NCBI GenBank assembly: GCA_004835665.1
Contig: RBKR01000005.1
Location: 1,488,001-1,552,000 of the forward strand
Direction of reading: 5' to 3'
Source of the DNA: Phoma sp. XZ068
Taxonomy: Eukaryota; Ascomycota; Dothideomycetes; Pleosporales; Didymellaceae
DNA: 64,000 nt
The notes beneath the pieces were generated by a model. The model was given only the letters and a program-made list of their open reading frames with translations, made no database searches and had not been told where the DNA came from. Below, piece by piece: positions 45,325-55,341 of this stretch. Numbering within the stretch: the stretch's first letter is position 1; each line of letters begins with the position of its first letter. The translations under genes were made by a program, and so were the position numbers.

Positions 45325-48300
45325 ATGTCTTCTCATGACATTCACCAGACGGCCCGTCCGTCTCGTTCCAGCAAGCCTGGAATAAAAGAGCAGTGGGCTC
45401 TGCTTCGCGGAGAGCGGTCCCCCCGCAACGACAGAGAAGAAGCGTTTGTTGCAGAACGCTTCCTTTCTTCTACATACCGACCAGCACATCGGCAATCAAG
45501 GTCTCCATCCAGGATATCTCCAGGCCCGTCACAGCAAAGCAGCCATCCTCCTTCTCGCCAGCCGAATGACAAGGCGAGCAAACTACCTGGAGGCGCTGAT
45601 GTTTCTGGGCCCTCACCGGTCCCGAACCTGGACGTCACACCAACCGGTCCTAGGAAACGAACTTGGAAAGAGCGAGGGTATGTGTCGGAGTCGACGGATG
45701 CCGGATCAGATTTCAGTGGCTACGATGGCCCTTCTAACAAGGACGGCCAGACATGGCCAGGAGCTGATCGTCCATCAGTGAGTACTCCATTCATTGCACC
45801 ACATGCTAATGATCCACTCCGATCACGGATACAGATCATCCAGAAGGCAGCGGATTCCGACAATGAGCTGGCCAAGGCGGTCGTTGGCATCATCGGGCAC
45901 TTCGAATCAGCAGCCACTGATGCTGGCTGTGCCGCGGACGAGATTGGTATCACAATCGGTCTCTCCAGAGCTAAGTTGATGCTAATTGAGGTACTCCAAC
46001 TCTTCTACGAGGAACAAGCTGACGAGACGCAGGACTCTATGCTCTCTGAGAACCTGATGTCAGCACTCCTCGCCAACGAGAAGCCGGAGTCACCCTCTTC
46101 GTCCCTGGCGCCCGTCGAATCCACGGCTACCTGGCTCAATCGCGACCATAACGATATGGACGGTCGCATTGCGTACATGTCTTCTGACCTTGTCAGAGTT
46201 ATGAACGGCAAGTCGCCCTGGGCAGATAGATATCCGTTCCAGGATTTACTCACGACGGCTTTGACTCGCCGTATGCTGTTCTGCTACAAGCCAGGTAGGT
46301 ATTGGATCACAGTAGAGGTGTCCTGTGAGGAGGCGGGTGTCGGTGGTCAAACTACTAAGACAGGAAAGGTGGCTTTGATCAGCCCGAAGTTCCTAGAGAC
46401 AGACCGCTCGGCCCGTGAGGTGCGTATGACGGCGGTGGAAGAGCTAATTCCGTTGTTGACCCTTGCTCGGATGTTTCCCGGGTTTCCGTTCTCTGGCGTC
46501 CAGTGGGACGACGAACGTGTCACAACGGAAGGCCGGCTTCAGAGCGAGTCTGACCTTCACAGCGGCCCGTTGAGCATACTGACCGCAGTGTACAAAGCCA
46601 ACGAAGAAGTTGTGCCACAGACGCTGAGGCTCGAGTCTGAGGAAGCAGCACTTGCATGGCGAATCCGTCTTGCCTGCGCGAGGCGGCTCCTCATTCTCAT
46701 GGACGGAAAGCAGTTCGCCTACGATGGACCCGATTCCCTCTATTCCCTCCTGAGGCACCACACAGGCTCGATACTTGTTACTCGTCCGCGCGTTTTCAAA
46801 GCGCCTGTATCCTTGGTCTCGAAGACTGCATCATCTACGCGAACGATGATGGCGACTTCTGGCCTCTCCAAAGCCAAGGTAGGGTCTAATGTGTTGCCAA
46901 TTGCTGACCGTTCTGTAGATACAGGGTCTGACACTGAGGAAGAGCCGGTTTCCAAGGGCCTATTCAGACCTGGAAGATACAGCACTCGCCCCTCGGCCAA
47001 GGTTCAGACCGTCAGCGCTCGCGATTCGAGTCCCGATGAGCCACCGAAGAAGCGCCAGAAGAGGATTGTCGACAGCGAGCGGACACAGAGCAAGTCTCGT
47101 GATCAAACTGGATTTCAGCCTCGTCGACCTCTCACAGCTGCTGATTTCGGTGAGCAACCGGGTTACGAGCCATTTCTACCTCAGGATAACTATCCGTGTC
47201 CTTTCCCGAGATGCCGATCATCGTTCCCACGAAGCAAAGGCCTTGTGACGCACACCAGGCAGGTGCACAAGGGCGAGGAAATTCCATTTCCAGATGATCT
47301 TCATGAGGATGGATCCTGCAAGATACCGTGTCCGCTCGAATGTGGAGAGTTGTTCTACAGCTATACGCAAGCCTATGAGCATAAACGAAGGGAATGTAAG
47401 CTCTCACCGCAAGAAGGCGATGCGACCTACTGCCCGTGGAAAGATATTGCAGGTTGCGACCAAACATTCGACCACCGGGGACCACTCAGCCACCTCAGAG
47501 TGCATGAAGACGACTCCAGGGGTCCTTTCCGCTGCCATCAGTGCAAGAAGTACTATGCCGACATATACAATCTCAGCGAGCATGTCAGGTCTAAAGGTCA
47601 CTGCAAATCTGGCGAAGACATAGTCGAAAAGAATGCCAAGCACAGGACGGTGCGAACTTTGCTTTCAGCAAAGACTAATGCAGTACCTGAGGTGATTATC
47701 ATCGCACGCTCATCGACTGGAGCCCCGAAAGGATGGAAGGCTGGAACGACTAGTGTTCAGGAAGGCCTACCGATTGTCGGGAAAATGTGGCTCCAACAGT
47801 TTCGACGGGCGACGGGCATTAACATGCCTGCAGTTCTGCATGCTGGTTGGGATATGCTGACCCGTTATCTGCCAGCGACTAAAAAGGATGAGAGCCTACA
47901 ATGGGACTACCATTTCTACTGGACCGAGGCCATCAACAAAGATATTCGCGCGGCCAAGAACCCCGTAGTGGTAACTCTTGGATGGGATGGATGGGCCTGC
48001 GACACGGTCAATATTGGAAACTGGTTGAAAGATCTCCCCGAATTCCGGTGGATCATGCGCATTCCGAACCTGAAGTTCAACGTTGACGCGAATCATCTGC
48101 AAGCGCACGGAGACATGTGGTGGGCCGACTTCTCCTCCAAATCACTTCGGAGGGCACTGGAGGATCCAGACAACGCGAGCCCAGCCCTTGCTCAAGCATG
48201 TACGACCTGGGATAACTTGCAGTTTAGTAAGGACAGCCGCACCGACGGACAGGATATGCACTTAGCCATGGGTCGCAATAGGGCAACGTCAAAGACTGAT

Positions 48301-48339
48301 CAGAACGAGATCGATACGGACTATGACTCGGACGCCTGA
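45325..48339 (+). CDS. Large C2H2-type zinc-finger protein, single exon, 1004 aa
   Basis: An intronless gene whose first 160 residues are Ser/Pro/Arg-rich and disordered. A central helical region has no domain I recognise (about residues 160-470). A basic patch PPKKRQKR precedes four zinc-finger-like units: CPFPRCRSSFPRSKGLVTH with HTRQVH (near 622), CPLECGELFYSYTQAYEHKR (C2HC, near 667), CPWKDIAGCDQTFDHRGPLS with HLRVH (near 703), and CHQCKKYYADIYNLSEHVRS (near 736). The last 230 residues form a conserved-looking globular part rich in Trp (WDYHFYWTEAINKDI, GWDGWACDTVN) that I cannot assign. DNA or RNA binding in the nucleus is inferred from the fingers and the basic patch. The promoter is shared in sequence with the SF1 helicase gene, so co-expression is likely. 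Confidence 0.8.
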   Translation: MSSHDIHQTARPSRSSKPGIKEQWALLRGERSPRNDREEAFVAERFLSSTYRPAHRQSRSPSRISPGPSQQSSHPPSRQPNDKASKLPGGADVSGPSPVPNLDVTPTGPRKRTWKERGYVSESTDAGSDFSGYDGPSNKDGQTWPGADRPSVSTPFIAPHANDPLRSRIQIIQKAADSDNELAKAVVGIIGHFESAATDAGCAADEIGITIGLSRAKLMLIEVLQLFYEEQADETQDSMLSENLMSALLANEKPESPSSSLAPVESTATWLNRDHNDMDGRIAYMSSDLVRVMNGKSPWADRYPFQDLLTTALTRRMLFCYKPGRYWITVEVSCEEAGVGGQTTKTGKVALISPKFLETDRSAREVRMTAVEELIPLLTLARMFPGFPFSGVQWDDERVTTEGRLQSESDLHSGPLSILTAVYKANEEVVPQTLRLESEEAALAWRIRLACARRLLILMDGKQFAYDGPDSLYSLLRHHTGSILVTRPRVFKAPVSLVSKTASSTRTMMATSGLSKAKVGSNVLPIADRSVDTGSDTEEEPVSKGLFRPGRYSTRPSAKVQTVSARDSSPDEPPKKRQKRIVDSERTQSKSRDQTGFQPRRPLTAADFGEQPGYEPFLPQDNYPCPFPRCRSSFPRSKGLVTHTRQVHKGEEIPFPDDLHEDGSCKIPCPLECGELFYSYTQAYEHKRRECKLSPQEGDATYCPWKDIAGCDQTFDHRGPLSHLRVHEDDSRGPFRCHQCKKYYADIYNLSEHVRSKGHCKSGEDIVEKNAKHRTVRTLLSAKTNAVPEVIIIARSSTGAPKGWKAGTTSVQEGLPIVGKMWLQQFRRATGINMPAVLHAGWDMLTRYLPATKKDESLQWDYHFYWTEAINKDIRAAKNPVVVTLGWDGWACDTVNIGNWLKDLPEFRWIMRIPNLKFNVDANHLQAHGDMWWADFSSKSLRRALEDPDNASPALAQACTTWDNLQFSKDSRTDGQDMHLAMGRNRATSKTDQNEIDTDYDSDA

Positions 48340-48599
48340 TTCGTTTTGTAAGATGTCAGATTCCTCGGAAATAGGCGAACGACGCATACTTAATCTGGGA
48401 GAGTGACTCATCAACAGGCAGTCACTCTTGGTTTGGGAGGGGTGGGGCCCAGACCCGAGTCCATGCATGATCATGCAGTGGCTCAACATCAAGTTAACAG
48501 TCCTATTACCACACACATGGGAAATAACGGCCATCCCGAAAGACGCAGTGTTCTGACTCAAGGGCAAAAACCAAGGCGTCTCCAAAACACCTTTGCTGG

Positions 48600-48947
48600 C
48601 TCACGGAATTGGGAAGACGAACGATCAAACCGGCTGACCGTCTACCTGGCATGGCGTTCGATTCGGGCTTCGGGCGACTCGGACAAGGCAAGGGCTTCTA
48701 TGACTTCTTTTTGAGTCAATGTCACCAAGCGTTGCGCATGCCCTTTCTCGGTAAGAATTACTGATATTCGAACATGGCTGATGGGCTGCCTAACCACGTC
48801 AAAGTTGGTCTGTCTTTGACCGAGCAGCTGCTTCAGCCAAACGAGTCTGTCTCTATGGACCAGTCTGACTTTTGCCTCGACGCACTGATAACCGGTGGCG
48901 GCGAGCTTCGTCGCGCTCCACGCTCACCGAGCCAACAACGTGCATAG
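48600..48947 (+). pseudogene. 5-formyltetrahydrofolate cyclo-ligase C-terminal fragment
   Basis: The frame gives LPGMAFDSGFGRLGQGKGFY then DFFL, which is the nucleotide-binding loop of 5-formyl-THF cyclo-ligase (MTHFS/FAU1 family). A 54-bp intron (48751-48804, GTAAGA donor, CTAAC branch, AAAG acceptor) joins MPFL to VGLSLTEQLLQPNESVSMDQ in frame, ending at TAG 48945. The expected N-terminal half is absent: upstream is the 3' flank of the zinc-finger gene, and the frame degenerates before about 48630. A truncated relic is the simplest reading. The intact housekeeping gene would be elsewhere. Confidence 0.65.
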
Positions 48948-51067
48948 ATTCTTGGCTTCACAGCTGAGAAGGCACCAAAGTAACGAAATTCTTGCAAAGC
49001 TCAGAGTCACCATGATTTGACCGACAAGTTCCAAACGACTCGTTGACAGCAACTGTCCTACATGCTGTGGTAAGTCTCAGGTGGTTTCACAGCTTCAAAG
49101 CAGGGCGATATATGCTACAAGGTGCGGTGACACACTCTAACGAATCCGACATGATGCTAATACACATGTGACAGGATTCTTCTGCTACTACGCCGCTCAC
49201 TATTGATCGTCGAACCGCGCAGATCATATGAGGCTCTCTGATCATCGCTCCTAAACTACGCAGACCACTACCAACATCAAGAGTGTCGTTTTTCATTCTT
49301 TACTGCTGGCGCCATATATCAACCATACTCGCGCTGATCAGCCTTAAACGCCTTGCTGTGCAACAGCGCCTAAGCAGCCGCAAACAGGACCTGATACGTA
49401 AAATCGTCCCTCACAAATTGAACACACTCAAAGGTTAGGTGTCGAACCACCGTATCCGAACACGCTTCACGGACCACATTAGGGATTTTGTCATAGCAGT
49501 TGTGTTTCTCAACAAGGCTAGGCTATCTTGAGCGCCCAAATAGGTGGGGAAGCCAACTATTACGCCCATGCCATGCTAAAGCCATAGTGCCATCGCATGT
49601 CCTGCTTTTTAAGTCGCCGCTTGCGCGGTTAGCGTGGACTTTACTCATTCCTCGATCCTGTGTTGGCTCAGTACTCAATCTCAGGTCCTACTGCTGCACG
49701 AATGACTCAGTTTGCTGCGCCTAGCCTGCTGTATGAGTGATTTCCTCTTTCGGCAAGCGCTCTTTCCATATCGTTGTCCTCACGACAGCTTTACGCCTCG
49801 CTATATACCACTACGTCACCACACAACCGACACAATGCATGCTGCCCGCCGTAGAGAAATTTGTGAGGTACGCAGAATTGCATTCCGTATGTCCACCGCT
49901 CATGGTGACAGAGTTATCGCCACTCCAACACTCTCGCTCAGAAGCGAAGTAGCCAGTACGTCAACGAACGTAGCGAAACAGTGCTCAGCCATGCCAACGT
50001 ATTCACAGTCTGCAGCTCCCATACTCTATGCACGACGAAGAGTTTGTACGAGCTTCTGTCTGCCCCTCACTTGCTAACAAGTCTCAGATTTCGAGCCGAG
50101 TCAACAGACATACATTCGACCCTTCAGCCGACATCCAGCTACAAGTCATCTAGCAGGTGTTTTCGCTATCCAAAACCCAGCAGATGATACCGATCTCATA
50201 CATAGAGCTTGCCTGTTTCTGCGACACAAGCTGTGAGTTGCTAACGAGCGACACCGCTGTTATCCTCGCTCTTGCAATAGAGGACCTCAGTCTTCCAGCT
50301 TGCTCACACAGAAGGCTCAACTTGTTCACGAGGAGTTTGCGGGAGTGTGGAGAGCACTTAAGGCAACACTTCGGAAGCATTCCATGTGTATGTTGCCGGT
50401 GATGAGCGAAGACATGTAAATTTCTATTTGTGGACTCGAAAGGATTGGCCATAACGTGTACAACTTCACAATGGCGTTGTGACTCCGCTATACTATCTGC
50501 AACACATCTCATGTTAAGGGCTCTGCATTTGTCCCCTTGCGCCCAGTGTTCATCTGTACGTTTAGCAGGGGTTTTGTTGTCTGGTCAATGCATCTGAAGA
50601 CTACATAATGCCCGATAGCTTCCTGTGTATAGCTTGAAGGATTTTTTTTTTGCCAAACACGCGGCGTGCACGCGGGGTGGGTCGCTCAGATCCAACTCCT
50701 GTTTGATAATATCCCAAAGTACGTTTCTTTACTGTGTAAACGAGCTGATACCGCACCAGCATCACCTCGGGTTACTGTCTCCTGCTTCGTCTGGCTGGAG
50801 TCTATCCTGGAAATCTTGATTGGTTGGTGCGCATCACTACCTCTTTCGGGGGAGACTAGGGGCCACGTCAGATGTGGAGCATCGGGGAATGCGCTAAGCT
50901 TTTATCGGGCTAAGCGCCGTTTGACCGGTCAGGTTGATGCAATTCACACCGACAATATATATTATAATGCGCAGCATATTTTCATCAAGTCAGTTTGGCC
51001 GAGGTAAGCTCCATCACTATCCAACTTCCTACAGCAGTTTCTAACAGTGAAATAGTGGTTATGGCGT
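48948..51067. other. Intergenic, no gene seen
   Basis: About 2.1 kb of short, unsupported open frames. No protein remnant recognised. A T-run lies at about 50643-50651. The last 30 bp before the tRNA-like repeat (AGTGGTTATGGCG) resemble a tRNA D-arm. Confidence 0.4.
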
Positions 51068-51173
51068 GTGACTCAAGAATCCCTCTTAGGGTCTTCATCC
51101 GCAAAGCGGTTGGGTATTCTCATGGGCTTTGCCCGCAAGGGTTCGAATCCCTTAGCTGACAACATTCTTTTTG
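51068..51173 (+). repeat. tRNA-like repeat, copy 2 (inverted relative to copy 1)
   Basis: Same 106-bp unit as 29643-29748 but on the plus strand, differing at two positions (CCCTCTTAGGG versus CCCTTTAAGGG). Contains GGTTCGAATCC, AGCTGAC and a downstream T-run. Upstream bases AGTGGTTATGGCGT could complete a D-arm of a tRNA-Leu(CAA) with intron, but a pairing acceptor (GTCAGCT) is not present. Flanking sequences on both sides differ from copy 1. Confidence 0.6.
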
Positions 51174-52807
51174 GTCTTTTCTAGACCCCTGAGGCTTTTT
51201 TTTCGCGTTTGGTTGCGTTAGGCTCGAGAAGGTTTAGAGTCCGACATGGGACGAAAAATGTGTCTGTGCGCTCGGTCGGCACTCCGACCGCGTGGATTGC
51301 GGCACTTCCCGGCACTTGGCGGCAGTTGTGACTGAACAAAAATCACATGATGCACAGTTGAACGCGACTTTCTATTTGCATGTGCAACTTGCCTTTACTC
51401 TGAAGTCGGTAATCACATGCAACATGATGCACGACACAAAAATTACGAGCCAGAAACCACGACACGAAGTCGTTCGGTGTTGCAGGAGCTTGCATGAGCC
51501 TACGCTCCATTCAACATCCATCTTCAGGGCAATGGGAAAAGCGACATTCTCGGCACGACAGGGGTAGGCCAAGGCAGCTGCGTCTGCAAGCATACAGTGC
51601 GCATGCAACTATGTTTCTGACTCCTCGCTCTTGTAGCCAACATGGACACCGCCTGGTTACTCCTAGCATGAGCCATCTTAGGCCACGACGACATCAGTAT
51701 TGCCGGTATGACAGAGTGAACCTCAAGGATGCTTCCTGAAGCCTGCAAGAAGCCTATGAGTCCAGCGGTACCTGCTCTCAATACTGGAAAGCTTTTTCAC
51801 CATGCGCCTGTCGGGCGCTCTCCATCCAACACTCACGTTTCGATCACCAGAGCAGTCGTTGATAGCATCCTTTCTGCTTTTTTCGTTGATCACTGATCAC
51901 TCAAATCTTGTGAAGACAAATTCTTGCAAGCTCTTGTGCTGCATCTTATGCAGACAATACTTACTGGGGCAGTGACGCCTGAGAGCTGATGCGATGCCCA
52001 CGGTCCACTGCTCAGGTGGAATCTTTGCACCTGGAGCTATACGATGTGATAGTGGGTGCGCGGTGTCTATTCTACAATGAGCCTGTTGACTCCAACTTGT
52101 TCTTTTGCAAAAGAGCTGATGGATCACCCAGCTTTACAGCCATCACAGTTTGTATTATGACTCAGCCTCACGAATAGAATTCGTGTTTCCTATATCATCG
52201 TTCGAGTCTGGTCCACGAAGTGTCTACAATACAACCCCCACCTTTTCTCTCGAGCGGATCAATATCTCAAAAGATCAGTCATACATCGAATTGACTCAAA
52301 TTCAATGACAGATACTATTCTGTCTCAATACCCAATCCTCATGAATATAATCCGGAGGCCCAGCTAGATAAGGTAGTCGGTATACTTGCTGAGACGCTGA
52401 ATTAACCCCATACAGAGCGTGTTCAGAGTACTCAATGATGACTCGGCGGCTTTCTCATACAGTCCCTCGCACTTTTGTTACCGTGCATGACGGTCGATCT
52501 GTGACGTGGCTATTACCATCGATATCTTAAGGCTGCGAGATCCGCGACTCATTACTGATCCGCTTTTGTGGGCGGAGCGTGCAGGCGCAGGTTATGAGCT
52601 GAATGCACTGGCGATGTGCGATCTTAGTGCAGCACTTTGACGAGCGCACTCCAGAAAGTTTCGACGGCACGCACCTTCACCTCAAAATGCAGGACCAAAC
52701 AATTACGTACCTTCATTAACTCACTATCTGCTTCCTGCTCTACCTCCACTCGGCCTCTGTCTAATACAGTACCATCACGCTCATAACCGCAATCTAGTTG
52801 AGTCTGC
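51174..52807. other. Intergenic, no gene seen
   Basis: About 1.6 kb between the tRNA-like repeat and copy C of the family, close to the 1.7 kb between repeat copy 1 and copy A. No supported gene. Confidence 0.4.
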
Positions 52808-53635
52808 ATGGCAGACAATCCTGTAAGTGCATATTGAACACGGTGTTTAGCCACCGTCACGTTGATCTAGCTCTGACTTCTCCAAGATCTCAACAAGTAC
52901 CGTTGGGATGTCGACAACAAACCCTTATTCGTTGGCCGACTCAAAGCTACCGTTGCTGGTGGTGTCGGCGACGAGGCATGGATCAAATACACCATCAAGC
53001 GAAGCCCTGGCAGTACCTGTCAGAACTACAGCTTCCAGCTCCAGGCGGTAATGTGTGGAAGAACCGTTTCGCTGAACAGCGTCGACCTCAATTACTTGCC
53101 AGATCGTATCATCAGGATCGACAAAGCGTGGCAGCCGATGGTCCCGCAACTTTGGGAAAGAAAGTTCTCTGGCTACATTGAAGATATGAAGCAGTTGCGA
53201 GTTCAGCAAATGATTATAGAGACGTACAAGGACAAGAGGACTCCAAAGTCAGCAACACATGAGAAAGGCAGCGTTATACCCTTCGAAGCTGACGCTACGC
53301 TCGAAGAAGAGCTTCTAGATGTTGCACGACAGGTCAGCGCCGTGAGACTCCAGGAGTTTGCTGCATGCATACAGAAATGGGCGCAGATCAAGCAAGCTCC
53401 AACATTAACTCTTGTCGTCAAGATGAGACGCTGGGCCAACGATATGGAGGCCGACATATTCGAATGTCCGGATTGGTTTACGGTCCTACGTGACATCTGA
53501 CAATACCTGGCCCCTCACTAGCCTCGCGGAACCAAGCGTCAGAGGGAGGATACAGATATCGGTGGAGACGTAAGAGAGCAAATGTCGAAGCGGTTCAAGC
53601 GTATTGAGGATTCGCTGTATGGTATATCACTCTTA
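52808..53635 (+). pseudogene. Copy C of the unrecognised family, interrupted by stops
   Basis: A first exon MADNP with GTAAGT donor at 52823 mirrors the short first exons of copies A and B. The next open part starts near 52892 (LNKYRWDVDNKPLFVGRLKA), but no acceptor seen keeps frame cleanly. The frame then runs through the helix block LQEFAACIQKWAQIKQAPTL and CPDWFTVLRDI to TGA at 53498-53500. It continues past a second stop (TAG 53519-53521) with the family's basic segment RGTKRQRED and a tail to about 53635. A non-functional or read-through copy is inferred. It aligns best with copy A over the N-terminal half (DEAWIKYTIKRS against REAWLTYDVKLA). Confidence 0.65.
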
Positions 53636-54593
53636 GCGGCAAGCAGCGACTGCGTGTACGCTCGGATCTGATCAAACTCGACGATGAGAGCCGAAAAGGT
53701 ATGGAAAATATGCTCTCAGGCATCCGAGATGGTCGCGCAGCTTGGTCTTCCTCCCCGGTGGTATTAGGTTTGTTCCGCAGCGAGGCCACGTCTTGCCCGA
53801 AGTCCAAGCCCAAGCCAAGTCTCCAGTCCTCTATAGAGTTCATACCTTTATCGTTACGAAGTGGCGTCGAAATAACAACATCTTGGCCCCCGGCAGTACC
53901 TCAGCTCAAAACTCTTCTCTTGCGGCACCACAGCGTTTCAATCAATACATTGGAGCAACCAAGGCAAGCTCCGACTAGACCCAGCAGTAGGGATGTCAGA
54001 TGGGCATAGTTCTATCCTCGACGTATCTATCCTTCAGTCTCTTACAATATCTTTTGCTCTATAGACACACATCAGCGTTGGTTATGAACGAGGAGTCGAC
54101 GCGCAAGAACACAAGTAGTCCCTGCAATATAGACATAATTCGATCCTTCTCGGTTGCCTCACTCGTTTCCGTTGTGCGATCTCGCAGGCATATTCAAAAA
54201 TAACTTCTGTGACGTAGTAGAGAAGTGGCAGCCTCAACAACACGAAGAAATACTTGACAGCATAGAAAAATGCATCGAGCGCTTAGTAGCTTAACTGCAG
54301 CAGACTTAGAGTGTTAAGCTGCGACAAACACGTACAGAACCTACATTCACATTCACCTCGAAATGCAAAAAGCAATTACATGCCTTTCTATTCTAAGCGC
54401 CTTGGCTGCTCCTCCACTTTGTTGTCGACTCACTCTTTGGTTCCTATTTTAGCTCAGATCTTTGTCCCAACACACAAGATACCTCCAGCCTCCCACGACT
54501 TGGTAACAACAGACACCAAGGCTCGCTATGAGTTCGCCAACAACTACTGTGAGCTGATAGATTCTCTCACAAGAATGCAGCTGACAGTGACAG
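53636..54593. other. Region between copies C and D, probable 5' remnants of copy D
   Basis: A frame at 54311-54619 (ending QIFVPTHKIPPASHDLVTTD and on to SLTRMQLT) may be the upstream exon of copy D, but its own start is not convincing. The rest shows no gene. Confidence 0.3.
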
Positions 54594-55341
54594 GACGCCC
54601 TAGACCCAGAATCCTCTGATTGGAACCAGGAAGAGCATAAGAAGCTTGATGGCAGCTTCAAAGCGCCCGACAATACGAACCAGCCCAAGAAAGCGCCAAA
54701 GAAACCGTTCTGCCCGCCATTGTGGCTAAGCAAGCTCAAAGACGACGTGGAGTCGAATAAGGAAAACAATCTCGTGGAGGACAAGCTTGTGGAGGAGAGT
54801 AAGAAGGAAGAAACACGCGAAGAGGATGACAACAATTCCACCACCTATGGCCAAGATCTGGCAATGCAGCAAGAGATCATTGATGTCTACAGCGAAGTCT
54901 CCGAGGAGAGACTGAAGGTTCACTGCCAATACATTGCAACATCGATCGGCCTCCGGGTTGCACCAAGTGTCGAGGTGCTGCGTAAGATGCGCGCTATGGC
55001 CCGCCAAGTGAAAGGGAAGCTGTTCCAGACTGCATACTGGTACGAGTTTCTGAAGGATACGTACCAGTACCCGCCGCCTAAGCCTGCGGCTGGTATTAAG
55101 TGCAAGAGAGAGGGAAGAGGTCGAGAAAGAAGAGGCTGGAGGAGGAGCGGGAGGAGGTTCTGGAGGAGGTGCGGGAGGACGCGAAGAAGCCAACAAGTGG
55201 GATGAGGAGCTTCTCGCGCGCTTCGAGTACTTGAGTGACAAAGTTGAAACGGTACGCTACCAGGACACCAGCGGGGCCTGGAGGCGCAGGGTACCAGGCT
55301 ACGATATTGGAATGAGAGAGGAGAGTAAGGCCGACATCTAG
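54594..55341 (+). pseudogene. Copy D of the unrecognised family, frameshifted
   Basis: The frame opens after a TGACAG acceptor at 54593 (DALDPESSDWNQEEHKKLDG) and carries a long acidic/basic linker, the family block VAPSVEVLRKMRAMARQVKG, YWYEFLKDTYQYPPPKPAAG and KCKRE. At 55112-55114 an extra G shifts the frame. In the +1 frame the protein would continue EEVEKEEAGGGAGGGSGGG and a helix WDEELLARFEYLSDKVETV to TAG at 55339-55341, which matches the tail of copy C in character. In the unshifted frame a spurious Arg-rich end follows. The 5' exon is not resolved. Confidence 0.6.
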
